Assembly: GCA_034669505.1 (NCBI GenBank)
Contig: JAXDNJ010000079.1
Location: forward strand, 1 to 64,000
Origin: JAFASC01 sp034669505
GTDB taxonomy: Bacteria; Pseudomonadota; Alphaproteobacteria; Rhizobiales; Beijerinckiaceae
Length of the DNA: 64,000 nt
Direction of reading: 5' to 3'
This document shows, one piece after another, positions 1-7,251 of the stretch (the first letter of the stretch is position 1; every line of letters begins with the position of its first letter). Under the pieces are notes generated by a model. The model saw nothing but the letters and a program-made list of their open reading frames with translations, searched no databases and was not told the origin of the DNA. The position numbers and the translations under genes were made by a program.

Positions 1-78
1 CTGGGACAGGGCGGCGTCGAGCGCCTTGGTCTTGTCCACGGAAGGTCCTTCTACGACGCGGAGATTCGGCTGGCTCAC
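1..78 (-). CDS. recA: RecA recombinase, N-terminal 26 residues (runs off left edge)
   Basis: The reverse strand from a GTG at 78 encodes MSQPNLRVVEGPS followed by DKTKALDAALSQ, the characteristic RecA N-terminus of Hyphomicrobiales. The frame is open to the window edge. An AGGA lies about 8 nt upstream of the GTG, supporting this start. RecA is the cytosolic ATP-dependent strand-exchange protein that also triggers LexA self-cleavage. Only the extreme N-terminus is present, so the Walker motifs and DNA-binding loops cannot be examined. The upstream DNA contains a possible LexA-type box. Confidence 0.85.
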   Translation of the reverse strand, partial: MSQPNLRVVEGPSVDKTKALDAALSQ

Positions 79-723
79 GGCAAGATTCCTTCTGGCACGG
101 GCGGCGCGAGAGACGCAACGTTCTGACGCAACGTCCCGGCGCAATGTCGATGCGCAAATGTACATGCTTTGTTCGCGCCCGCAAGTTCTTTTTTTGTCGC
201 ATATATGTACTTTACTGACCGGGCCATGGCGGGGGAATCCCCGGCTTGCACCGGGGGGTCGAATGTGATTCTGTGTCCACAGGTGATGGGTGCGGCCCGT
301 CGCCTTTCTTAGAGGCTCACTACCGTCTTTCAGCTTGGGAGCTTACCGGGACGGAAACGAGCGGCAATGAGCGGTAACATGCTCAAGCCTGCCGAACCTG
401 ATTCGGACGTAGTTGCATACGTGAACCGGTTTCGGCCAAGAACACACGACCATTGTCATTGTCGTAGCCTCCTGGGGAGCTAGGTCAAAGCCTAGCGCTC
501 CGGGAGCGCCTCATCGCGCCCCGGCGGTATCAGGGCAGCTAGAGGCGTGGAGGCGGCGACGGGACGCAGGAGCTATCTCGCATAGCGGCAGGGATTCGTC
601 AAACCCGCCAAGTGTTCTGCTATTGTTCCAATTTGTCCGCGTCCCGGTTGTTCCTGTGCATTGCGCGGCAGTCGAATCCCCAAGGGGCTTGCAAAGTCAT
701 TCCTATCGGCGCATGATTGCGCT
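79..723. other. Intergenic stretch between recA and the first accessory gene
   Basis: The left part is the recA promoter region. I see no recognisable gene further right. A 38-codon ORF (367-483, plus) has no convincing ribosome-binding site and no recognisable product. The GC-rich stem-like sequences around 230-260 do not match tmRNA, SRP RNA, RNase P RNA or a tRNA by eye. Confidence 0.5.
160..174 (-). promoter_or_regulatory. Possible alphaproteobacterial SOS (LexA) box upstream of recA
   Basis: The sequence GTAC-N7-GTTC lies about 80 bp upstream of the recA start. The alphaproteobacterial LexA operator is GTTC-N7-GTTC, so this is a one-mismatch version. Location and spacing fit; the mismatch in a core base makes it tentative. 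Confidence 0.4.
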
Positions 724-1200
724 ATGCCCACTCCCGCAGACCTCGCCATCCTTAGAGAAGCTAAGAAGGCCCTCGAAGCCGAGCTTGATAAGCTCACTCT
801 CGAATTCGAGTCGCGCGCCGAGCCGATCAAGAAGCAGCTCGCCGACTTCGAAGCGGCTGAGAGGGTCTGGACCTCGCTTATCGCCAAGCCGTTTGAGACC
901 AACCCGAGGCCGAAGCCCCTTCGGGCCATTCGCCCGGCGACGAGCAAAAAGCCGGACCACCTTCCGACCGTGCCCGATATGATCGTCAGGGTCCTAGAGC
1001 ACGTTCAGGCAAACACGCTAGAGGATGGCCTTACGCCTGAGGCGATCCTTGCCGAAATCCGCAGTCGATACTGGCCCGAAGCTCGGTCGAACGATGTTGG
1101 TCCGATTGTTTGGAGGATGGCCGTGAAGGAAGGCCGTCTACAGAAGATTGGAGCGCTCTATAGCCTGCTTCCGCAGGCGAGAAAGGCCGCGGCTGAATGA
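724..1200 (+). CDS. Hypothetical protein with N-terminal coiled coil and C-terminal helical domain
   Basis: This 158-residue protein is of a type seen as an orphan in rhizobial genomes. Residues 1-55 are rich in Leu, Glu, Lys and Ala in heptad-like order, suggesting a coiled coil. A Pro/Lys-rich linker follows, then residues of about 85-155 read like a small winged-helix domain (a PDMIVRVLE helix, a TPEAILAEIRSR helix and a GLYSLL end). The ATG at 724 was preferred to an in-frame start at 661 because the extra 21 residues look non-coding. It stands alone and is followed at once by a hairpin. Function is unknown; DNA binding would be a guess. Confidence 0.6.
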   Translation: MPTPADLAILREAKKALEAELDKLTLEFESRAEPIKKQLADFEAAERVWTSLIAKPFETNPRPKPLRAIRPATSKKPDHLPTVPDMIVRVLEHVQANTLEDGLTPEAILAEIRSRYWPEARSNDVGPIVWRMAVKEGRLQKIGALYSLLPQARKAAAE

Positions 1201-1204
1201 ATTA

Positions 1205-1231
1205 GCCGCCGACCCTTTTGGGGTCAGCGGC
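1205..1231 (+). terminator. Hairpin just after the hypothetical gene
   Basis: GCCGCCGACCC and GGGTCAGCGGC form an 11-position stem with one C-A mismatch around a TTTTG loop, 4 nt after the stop codon. There is no T-run after it, so it would be a weak intrinsic terminator or an mRNA 3'-end stabiliser. Confidence 0.45.
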
Positions 1232-1237
1232 AGAGTT

Positions 1238-1337
1238 TGAGGCATAGTGTAAGGACGCACACCTCCGGGGCATCTTGAGACGGCTGGCCACCGACCCCAG
1301 GGGAAGAGAGAGGTTCGAATTCCTCTCAGCCTCACCA
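1238..1337 (+). other. tRNA-like remnant (degenerate)
   Basis: TGAGGC at 1238 pairs with GCCTCA at 1329, which is followed directly by CCA at 1335. Just inside lies a T-arm-like hairpin (AGAGG, TTCGAATT, CCTCT), but its loop is 8 nt instead of 7. A possible D-arm (GTGT, AAGGAC, GCAC) follows the 5' strand. No anticodon arm has the right spacing: a candidate with loop CTGGCCA sits about 17 nt too far downstream. It is therefore probably a decayed tRNA or an insertion scar, not a working tRNA gene. Confidence 0.3.
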
Positions 1338-1358
1338 TTATACGCCCTCAAGGACGGG

Positions 1359-1388
1359 GATGCACGCGAAAAATGATTCGCGTGCATC
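1359..1388. repeat. Perfect 12-bp inverted repeat over a start codon
   Basis: GATGCACGCGAA and TTCGCGTGCATC are perfect reverse complements separated by 6 nt (AAATGA). The left arm contains the ATG of the small ORF beginning at 1360. In RNA the stem would bury that start codon; in DNA it could be an operator or a terminator for transcription arriving from the left. Confidence 0.6.
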
Positions 1389-1578
1389 AATTTCCTGTGG
1401 AATCAAGCCCTTGGCAGAAAAGTCCGAGTCGGAACAACCGCTTACCGACGCTGAGATCGCCGAACGCATGGACAAGGCGATCCGTCGCTCGTTCACGATG
1501 CCTCCCGGCAAGAAACCCGCACCGAAACGGAAGCCTAAGGCTTCTCCTTCCGCAAAGCCCGAAACTCCTTCCTCGTAA
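1360..1578 (+). CDS. Small basic hypothetical protein
   Basis: The 72-residue product has an acidic middle (LTDAEIAERMDKAIRRS) and a Pro/Lys-rich tail (MPPGKKPAPKRKPKA). This resembles the very common rhizobial orphans of 60-80 residues that end in TPP-Lys-rich tracts, for which no function is known. The start is uncertain. The ATG at 1360 lies inside a perfect inverted repeat; internal starts further in would give a shorter protein beginning near MDKAIRRS. The gene sits between a tRNA-like remnant and the IS1595-family transposase, which ends 9 bp away on the opposite strand. Confidence 0.45.
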   Translation: MHAKNDSRASISCGIKPLAEKSESEQPLTDAEIAERMDKAIRRSFTMPPGKKPAPKRKPKASPSAKPETPSS

Positions 1579-1586
1579 TCCGCCGC

Positions 1587-2531
1587 TTAGGCCGCACGCT
1601 CACCAAGGCGGCGATAGGTCAGCCGCTTGCCATCGGCTCCCTGAATGGCAAGCGTGGTCCGCAAGCCATCTTCAATCCCGAGCTTCGATCGGTTGGAGTA
1701 CCGGAAATCAAACTCTGAGAGATACCGCTGCAAGTGCTGTTCCCCGCAATGTTGATAAACCCCCGTCATTCCCCTCTTGAAGATCGAAAAAAAGCCTTCG
1801 ACGGAATTGGTGCTGGCACTACCCCGCGCATACTCTTTCTGTGAGTGGTTGACCGCTTCATGGGCGGCGAATTTCTTCCCTATGGCTTTGTAGTGTTGGG
1901 CTTCGTCGGTATTGAGCGTGCTGTCCAGGACCACGTTTGCACCGATGATCTGCTTCAACGTGGCAATGTCGATATTCTCGACCTTGACCGAAATGGACCG
2001 GCCACCCCGCTCGACCAAAGAAACGACCTTCCGCTTGGTCTTGGTGCCCCGTTTCCGCTGCCACCCCTTGTCATTGACGAAAACCGAATCAGCGGGTCCG
2101 ATGAACGTCTCATCGACCTCGACCGTCTTTCCGTCGCCGCCTAGCGGCTCCGGGTCTTGGTCTGCCATGGCTTCCCTAATCCGATGGCTGAGAAACCAAG
2201 CGGACTTGTAGGTGATATTCAGGGTCCGATGCAGTTGGTGCGTCGAGATACCCTTTTTGGAACTGGCCATAAGCCGGAAGGCCAGCAACCACTTGTGCAA
2301 AGGAATGTGCGACCGCTCATAAACGGTGCCCATCCGTACCGTGAATTTGTCTTTGCAATCAGCGCAGTAGTACCAGCCCGGTCCCATGGACTTTCCAGCG
2401 AGGGGCCGGCTACCCCCGACCACGCCACAGTGAGGGCAGACCGGCCCGTTGGGCCACCTAGTTGCCTCCAAGTGCGCCCGCGCGGCGTCCTCATCGTGAT
2501 AGATTGGGTCGGAAAGCTCAGTCGGTGTCAT
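1587..2531 (-). CDS. IS1595-family transposase (ISXO2-like)
   Basis: This 314-residue protein has the layout of IS1595-family transposases. An N-terminal zinc ribbon has cysteines at 32, 35, 56 and 59 (CPHC and CADC), followed by a helical region and then the catalytic domain. Catalytic acids are visible as D140 (VEVDETFIG) and D209 (TDEAQHY), with the N242/E245 region (STNSVEGFFSIFK) as the third position. Length is normal and the frame is intact, so it is probably functional. It is transcribed toward recA and is surrounded by small accessory orphans. Confidence 0.92.
   Translation of the reverse strand: MTPTELSDPIYHDEDAARAHLEATRWPNGPVCPHCGVVGGSRPLAGKSMGPGWYYCADCKDKFTVRMGTVYERSHIPLHKWLLAFRLMASSKKGISTHQLHRTLNITYKSAWFLSHRIREAMADQDPEPLGGDGKTVEVDETFIGPADSVFVNDKGWQRKRGTKTKRKVVSLVERGGRSISVKVENIDIATLKQIIGANVVLDSTLNTDEAQHYKAIGKKFAAHEAVNHSQKEYARGSASTNSVEGFFSIFKRGMTGVYQHCGEQHLQRYLSEFDFRYSNRSKLGIEDGLRTTLAIQGADGKRLTYRRLGERAA
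1587..2531 (-). mobile_element. IS1595-family insertion element (termini not resolved)
   Basis: The interval marks only the transposase gene. I could not identify matching terminal inverted repeats or the 8-bp target duplication expected for this family, so the true element ends are not set. The AT-rich flank at about 2575-2600 may belong to the element or to the target. Confidence 0.5.
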
Positions 2532-2697
2532 AGCGCCATACCTCTTAGCGCCAATATGGCTTAGCTGAACCTTTCAGTCAAGTATATAATCGCGTTTTTT
2601 GTTCACACAGGGCAAAGCGTTTGGCCCGTCCGAATGGCCGGGCTTGAGGCGGCCTAATTTGCCCAAAAGCGCGGGGTAGTTTACCCGGCCCTAACAA

Positions 2698-2907
2698 TTG
2701 TTAACGACAGTCACGAGCGTGCCGAAGCGTAAAGCCGATCACTACCTGAAGCAGGCCGAGGAATGCCGCGAGCAGGCCGCCCGCGCGCTCCGCGACGAGG
2801 ACCGCGAGTCCTGGCTGAAGCTCGCAGCCAAATGGCAGCGCATGGCCGAAGGCACGCACCAACCCGCCCAGCAGGCGCAGCAGCCGCAGGGAGAGCGGGA
2901 GGGGTAG
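2698..2907 (+). CDS. Small rhizobial-type hypothetical protein
   Basis: The 69-residue protein contains ADHYLKQAEECREQA and SWLKLAAKWQRMAE. This is the signature of a widespread family of 60-90-residue rhizobial proteins in which a pair of helices is followed by a polar, here Gln-rich, tail. No function is known. The TTG at 2698 is the longest start; a GTG at 2719 (VPKRKADHY) is an alternative that better matches the family N-terminus. A short palindrome (AACAATTGTT, 2694-2703) overlaps the upstream start. Confidence 0.55.
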   Translation: MLTTVTSVPKRKADHYLKQAEECREQAARALRDEDRESWLKLAAKWQRMAEGTHQPAQQAQQPQGEREG

Positions 2908-2987
2908 GTCCCCCCGCTAACCGCGCCGCCATTTCGCTGGCGGCCGGTGCCGCCTTAACTATGTGAAAGTCCCCAAGGGAGCGCCGC

Positions 2988-3095
2988 ATGTCAGCGTCCG
3001 GAGTCCAAGAATATCGCCGCAAGGCCCGCAGCACCGTGCATCCGGAGCCCTCTGGTCATCTTGCACATTGGATTGGGACAATTCACCAGCTTTGA
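2988..3095 (+). CDS. Possible 35-residue ORF
   Basis: An ATG preceded by AAGGGAGCG opens a 35-codon frame beginning MSASGVQEYRRKARST and ending in a TGA. The QEYRRKA segment recalls the start of the small helical rhizobial orphans next door, so it may be a truncated copy. No other support. Confidence 0.25.
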   Translation: MSASGVQEYRRKARSTVHPEPSGHLAHWIGTIHQL

Positions 3096-3137
3096 GATTT
3101 AAATCCCCATTTAGTGATTCGGGGTCACTTCTGAAGC

Positions 3138-3977
3138 ATGGCTGAGCACTCCAAGATCGAATGGACTGATCATACCTTTAATCCCTGGACTGGATGCACG
3201 AAGGTCAGCCCAGGGTGCGACCATTGCTATGCGGAGGCGTGGTCCAAGCGATCTGGCCACGTGAAATGGGGTAATTTCCCACGTAAACGTACGACATCAG
3301 ACTACTGGAAAGGGCCGCGCATCTGGAATAATCGCGCAGACCGATTTTTCGTAGCGTACGGCAGACGGCAGCGCGTATTTTGTGCTTCGTTGGCTGATGT
3401 CTTCGACAACAAAGTGCCAGGGGAATGGCGAGGTGATCTTTTCTCCCTCATCGCGAAGTGCCCTTCTCTCGATTGGCTTTTGCTTACAAAACGCCCCCAA
3501 AACATTGGCAAGATGCTCCCGCGAAACTGGGGTTCCGGGTATCCGAATGTTTGGCTAGGCATGACCGCCGAGAACCAGCAGCAGTTCGATCTCCGCTGGC
3601 CGGTTCTTGCCGCTATCGAAGCTTCCGTGCGGTTTGTTTCTTACGAACCGGCCATCGGCCCTTTGCGACTCCCCTCGTCGGCTACCCGCCTCCACTGGCT
3701 GATCTGCGGAGGTGAAAGCGGCGCGAGTTCACGCCCGTTGCAGCCGCAGTGGGTCAGGGACGTGATCACTGACTGTCGTCACCTCGGGATCGCGCCTTTT
3801 ATGAAGCAATGGGGTTCGTACACGAATAATCCCATTGTCGTCGAAGCCGGACTTGACGAGGCTGAGGCGAAAGGCTCCGATCCTTACGGAAAGGGCGGCG
3901 GCTTAGTTGATGGAAAACTGGTTCGTGAATTTCCGGCCGATTTTGTCATAATTCAAGGGAACCGGCTGCCTAATTAG
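3138..3977 (+). CDS. DUF5131 protein, phage Gp37/Gp68-like three-cysteine family
   Basis: This 279-residue protein opens with IEWTDHTFNPWTGC and carries a three-cysteine cluster at C20, C27 and C30 (CTKVSPGCDHC), the hallmark of the phage Gp37/Gp68 family (DUF5131). The cysteine spacing suggests metal or iron-sulphur binding, and radical-SAM-like chemistry has been suspected, but no activity is established to my knowledge. Later motifs (DWLLLTKRP, WLICGGESG and FMKQWG) are also typical of the family. It is followed after 6 bp by tcmP, its usual partner. Base composition is lower in GC than the chromosome to the right, consistent with horizontal transfer. Confidence 0.88.
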   Translation: MAEHSKIEWTDHTFNPWTGCTKVSPGCDHCYAEAWSKRSGHVKWGNFPRKRTTSDYWKGPRIWNNRADRFFVAYGRRQRVFCASLADVFDNKVPGEWRGDLFSLIAKCPSLDWLLLTKRPQNIGKMLPRNWGSGYPNVWLGMTAENQQQFDLRWPVLAAIEASVRFVSYEPAIGPLRLPSSATRLHWLICGGESGASSRPLQPQWVRDVITDCRHLGIAPFMKQWGSYTNNPIVVEAGLDEAEAKGSDPYGKGGGLVDGKLVREFPADFVIIQGNRLPN

Positions 3978-3983
3978 GGGCGT

Positions 3984-4868
3984 ATGGCACAACTTCCTTT
4001 ATTTCCAAGTCTGCCGGATCATCCGGCACCGGAGTTTCTGTTCAAAAACATCAGAAATCCTGTTTGGACAGAAAACAAAGCCCGCCTGGTAGCCAACTAT
4101 CTGCGGTATTTCGTATATATAACGAAGCATGGCTGCTATATTGACGGCTTCGCAGGCCCGAGAACCCCTGACGTGGCTGACAGCTGGGCAGCGAAACTCG
4201 TCGTCGAATCAGAACCTAAATTCCTGCGTGATTTTTACCTTTGCGATCTCGATTCGAGGAAGGTCGAACGTCTTGAAGATCTTCGGGACCATCAGCCGCA
4301 TGTACCGAAGCGCAGCATCAACATCTTAGAAGGCGATTTCAACAACCTTGTGCATGCTATCCTTGCGTCGGGCAACATAACACTGAGTACAGCCACGTTC
4401 TGCCTCATCGACCAATTTACGGCGGAATGTCATTGGCGCACGGTCGAAGCTCTTGCTCGACACAAGGCGGGCACGAATAAGATAGAAATCTTCTACTTCT
4501 TGGCATCTGGCTGGCTCGATCGCGCCCTCAGCGGCTTTACACGGAACATCCAAATTCCAGAGCTATGGTGGGGACGATCAGATTGGCATGCCCTACGGCA
4601 GCTAAAGAGTCTGAATCGTGCGCTGCTGCTCTGCGACCGCTTCAAGAAAGAACTCGGCTACAAGTTTGCTCACCCGTGGGCGATTATGGAACGCTCGGAT
4701 GGCGGTCGCGTCATGTTTCACATGATCCACGCCACAGATCATGCGGAAGCACCGAAGCTCATGGCAAGAGCTTACCGGAATGCCAACCTGCCTCCAGACG
4801 CACGCGAGCAGTTGAACTTTGCGCTTGAAGAATTCAGCGGCCTCGCGGACGCATACCGGTCAACTTAG
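3984..4868 (+). CDS. tcmP: Three-Cys-motif partner protein TcmP
   Basis: The 294-residue protein contains YIDGFAGP (residues of about 53-60), a FYLCDLDSRKVERL segment and an EGDFN motif. This pattern recalls an N-terminal Rossmann-like methyltransferase core and is typical of TcmP, the family named for co-occurrence with the three-cysteine DUF5131 proteins. The gene starts 6 bp after DUF5131, so they are almost certainly co-transcribed. The molecular function of the pair is not known to me; frequent presence in phages and islands suggests a nucleic-acid or defence role. Moderately AT-rich, like its partner. Confidence 0.85.
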   Translation: MAQLPLFPSLPDHPAPEFLFKNIRNPVWTENKARLVANYLRYFVYITKHGCYIDGFAGPRTPDVADSWAAKLVVESEPKFLRDFYLCDLDSRKVERLEDLRDHQPHVPKRSINILEGDFNNLVHAILASGNITLSTATFCLIDQFTAECHWRTVEALARHKAGTNKIEIFYFLASGWLDRALSGFTRNIQIPELWWGRSDWHALRQLKSLNRALLLCDRFKKELGYKFAHPWAIMERSDGGRVMFHMIHATDHAEAPKLMARAYRNANLPPDAREQLNFALEEFSGLADAYRST

Positions 4869-4967
4869 CTCAAATTCCTTGAGTTAACCAGCCGCGATCT
4901 GTGCTCGCTGCGACAGCTCTCATTCGTAGAGCGGGCTTGCATTTTCGCCCAGCATCCCGGCCTTTGT

Positions 4968-5411
4968 TCAACCTTCTAAATACTCCAGTACAGCCTTACT
5001 AAGCGTTTCGGCGAGTTCATCCATGGAGCTGGAGAATGAGAGTACCGTCACAAGCTTAGTGCACCCATGCGAAAGCATCGCGTTGAGTCCCTCGTGTTCA
5101 GAAGCGCGGAAGTCGGTTCGGTAGCCAAGCACAGGTTTGAGGCTCCCTAAGGCGAGACCAATCTCAAGGCACGTCCCCGAATCCGCGTCCGATCCGTCCA
5201 AACAAGCCAAGATCAAATCAGCAGCTCGCACTTGACTAAAACAGTCCTCCACCACTGCTCGAAGGTCGGGTAGAAATCGTTCAGACCGGACCTGCGGAAG
5301 AATATATTGTATCTGAGCAGGTGTCTTTTGCTGAAGCAGGTTTCGCAGCTCTTCATTAAACACGCGCTCAGCCATCGTGAAAAGAGGACCGGCCATATAG
5401 ACTTTTTTCAA
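4968..5411 (-). CDS. Nucleoside 2-deoxyribosyltransferase-like protein
   Basis: The 147-residue protein begins MKKVYMAGPLFT and contains LDGSDADSGTCLEIGLALG, the nucleotide-binding and catalytic signature of the nucleoside 2-deoxyribosyltransferase family. The likely catalytic glutamate is E83, with D72 and D77 also conserved. Family members cleave N-glycosidic bonds of deoxynucleosides or nucleotides. Its length is that of single-domain members. Its ATG overlaps the stop of the upstream membrane-protein gene by 4 bp, so the two are translationally coupled. This pairing is unlike a normal nucleoside-salvage setting and hints at a defence or signalling role (inference). Confidence 0.8.
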   Translation of the reverse strand: MKKVYMAGPLFTMAERVFNEELRNLLQQKTPAQIQYILPQVRSERFLPDLRAVVEDCFSQVRAADLILACLDGSDADSGTCLEIGLALGSLKPVLGYRTDFRASEHEGLNAMLSHGCTKLVTVLSFSSSMDELAETLSKAVLEYLEG

Positions 5412-6040
5412 GCTCGTGCCTCCTGTGCCGTAGATTCGGATGGGAAGTAGTAGCTGGCATTATAAAGATAATCCCATAACGCTAGTGTTATCGAAAGTAC
5501 CGCAGCTATGTACGCTGTTACAGCATCCGGAATTTGGTATCTATATCTGGCTGCCTCTATCAGCGCTAGCACAGCCAGAAACACTCCGTTGCTAATTACC
5601 CATTGCGTTTCCATTTTCGTATGAATCCGCTTCACAAGGAATACAACAAGCCAAAATGTATCCCAAGCAATTACGATGCAAAAGCAGATTATGAATTGAT
5701 CAGTTCTCTTTACGCTAAGAGCCACCACGAAAAACAGCATCGCTTGTGTCATCAGCGCCATCATGTCCCACTGCCATTTGTTTCGGCCAGTTAAAGCGGA
5801 AAGATGAAGAATAGACCCGTGTGCAAATCTTATTATGGTGAACAGAAATGCGAGCAGGAGCAATACTTGCACGCGATTGCCTTCCTTAAAAATTTCGACG
5901 CCTAAAAACTCACCTGGACTACTGGTTAAGGCTCCCAACAACGCTTGGGTGATGGAGAAACCCACTATGACAAGATATATCCGTTGCATCGCGTCACAGG
6001 TGGCTTTCCTGACGTCCTCCGGCTTCACTGGTGCGGTCAT
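5408..6040 (-). CDS. Six-helix membrane protein coupled to the deoxyribosyltransferase-like gene
   Basis: From the ATG at 6040 (preceded by GGGGAC) the product is 210 residues. Six hydrophobic segments are visible: IYLVIVGFSITQALLGAL, VLLLLAFLFTIIRFA, MLFFVVALSV, FIICFCIVIAWDTFWLVVFLV, GVFLAVLALIEAA and YIAAVLSITLALWDYL. There are no recognised catalytic motifs. The frame stays open to 6226, but the extra residues overlap the divergent oxidoreductase gene and look non-coding. First gene of a two-gene minus-strand operon; it could be a membrane effector or sensor for the enzyme encoded behind it. Lower GC than its right-hand neighbours. Confidence 0.7.
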   Translation of the reverse strand: MTAPVKPEDVRKATCDAMQRIYLVIVGFSITQALLGALTSSPGEFLGVEIFKEGNRVQVLLLLAFLFTIIRFAHGSILHLSALTGRNKWQWDMMALMTQAMLFFVVALSVKRTDQFIICFCIVIAWDTFWLVVFLVKRIHTKMETQWVISNGVFLAVLALIEAARYRYQIPDAVTAYIAAVLSITLALWDYLYNASYYFPSESTAQEARA

Positions 6041-6169
6041 TATGTCCCCGACAAGTTCAGACCGTCGCAAATTTGCACGCTTACGTTGCTTTGGCAACGA
6101 CGTAAGCATCAGCTTATCAAAGCAGGGGGCACTGCTTAGAAGCGGAAGCGCGATGCCGAGGGTGATGCA

Positions 6170-7192
6170 ATGAGACAAATCTGGATCACCAAAGCCGGAG
6201 GGCCGGAGGTCCTGCAAATCAGGCACGCGCCGGATCCCGCGCCGGCGGCGGGCGAAGTGCGCATCCGCGTCGAGGCGAGCGGCGTCAACTTCGCCGACAT
6301 TATGGGCCGCATGGGCCTCTATCCCGACCTGCCGCGCATGCCTGTCGTGCCGGGCTACGAGGTCAGCGGGCGCATCGACGCCGTCGGCAGCGGCGTCGAC
6401 ATGAGCTGGGCCGGCCGCGACGTGCTCGCGCTGACCCGCTTCGGCGGATATTCCGAAATGATCTCTGTGCCGTTAAACCAGGTGTTTCCGCGCCCGCCGG
6501 CTCTCTCGGCGATGGAAGCCGCGGCGCTGCCGGTGAACTACTTCACCGCATGGCAACTCATCGTCGTCATGGGCGGCCTCAAGCACGGCGAGAGCGTCCT
6601 CATCCATTCGGCCGGCGGCGGGGTCGGGATCGCAGCGACGCAGATCGCCAGGCACATCGGCGCGACAATCATCGGCACGGCATCGGCCGGCAAACACGAT
6701 GAGCTGCGCCGGATCGGCGTCGATCATCTCATCGATTACCGCACCGAGGATTTCGAGGCGCGGGCTCGCGCGATCACCGGCGGACGCGGCGTCGAGCTCA
6801 TTCTCGATGCCGTCGGCGGCGAGTCGCTCAAGAAAGGTTATCGCCTGCTCGCCCCGACCGGGCGGCTCGGCATATTCGGCATGTCGTCTGCCGCAACCGG
6901 CAAGCAGCGGAATCTCTTGGGGCTAGTGCGGGCGCTGGCGCGCACGCCGTGGCTGCAATTCAATCCCGTAGCGTTGATGAACGCCAACAAGGGTGTGTTC
7001 GGCGTCAATCTCGGTCACCTGTGGAGCGAGGTCGACCGCATCCGCTTCTGGGCCGATCAGATCCTCGATCTCGCCGCGCAAGGCGTGCTGAAGCCTAGAA
7101 TTGCGCGGGCCTTCTCATTCGACGAGGCCGCCGCTGCGCATGAGTATGTGCAGGAGCGGCGGAACATCGGCAAGGTTCTGCTGGTGCCGTAA
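6170..7192 (+). CDS. NADPH:quinone oxidoreductase-like MDR protein
   Basis: This 340-residue protein is a medium-chain dehydrogenase/reductase of the zinc-free quinone-oxidoreductase type. It has an N-terminal GroES-like domain (residues 1-120, with SGVNFADIMGRMGLYP and VVPGYEVSGRIDAVG) and a Rossmann domain with nucleotide-binding AGGGVG at 148-153. It lacks the cysteine ligands of zinc alcohol dehydrogenases. It probably reduces quinones or enones with NADPH in the cytosol; the substrate cannot be read from sequence. This gene marks the return to high-GC core DNA after the accessory region. Confidence 0.85.
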   Translation: MRQIWITKAGGPEVLQIRHAPDPAPAAGEVRIRVEASGVNFADIMGRMGLYPDLPRMPVVPGYEVSGRIDAVGSGVDMSWAGRDVLALTRFGGYSEMISVPLNQVFPRPPALSAMEAAALPVNYFTAWQLIVVMGGLKHGESVLIHSAGGGVGIAATQIARHIGATIIGTASAGKHDELRRIGVDHLIDYRTEDFEARARAITGGRGVELILDAVGGESLKKGYRLLAPTGRLGIFGMSSAATGKQRNLLGLVRALARTPWLQFNPVALMNANKGVFGVNLGHLWSEVDRIRFWADQILDLAAQGVLKPRIARAFSFDEAAAAHEYVQERRNIGKVLLVP

Positions 7193-7251
7193 ACTCGGCG
7201 GGGTCGTTCGGATCGATCGAAGTCCCGGTGATGGCGTGATAGGAGGGGCTC

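Noticed and set aside
200..480. Possible structured RNA (tmRNA, 6S or SRP RNA) upstream of recA
   Set aside because: No tag reading frame, no SRP GGAAGG/GCAGCC motif and no consistent long-range pairing could be found by eye.
2536..2680. Terminal inverted repeat of the IS1595-family element (including GGGTAGTTTACCC)
   Set aside because: The short palindrome has no matching copy on the other side of the transposase, so it cannot be assigned as an IS end.
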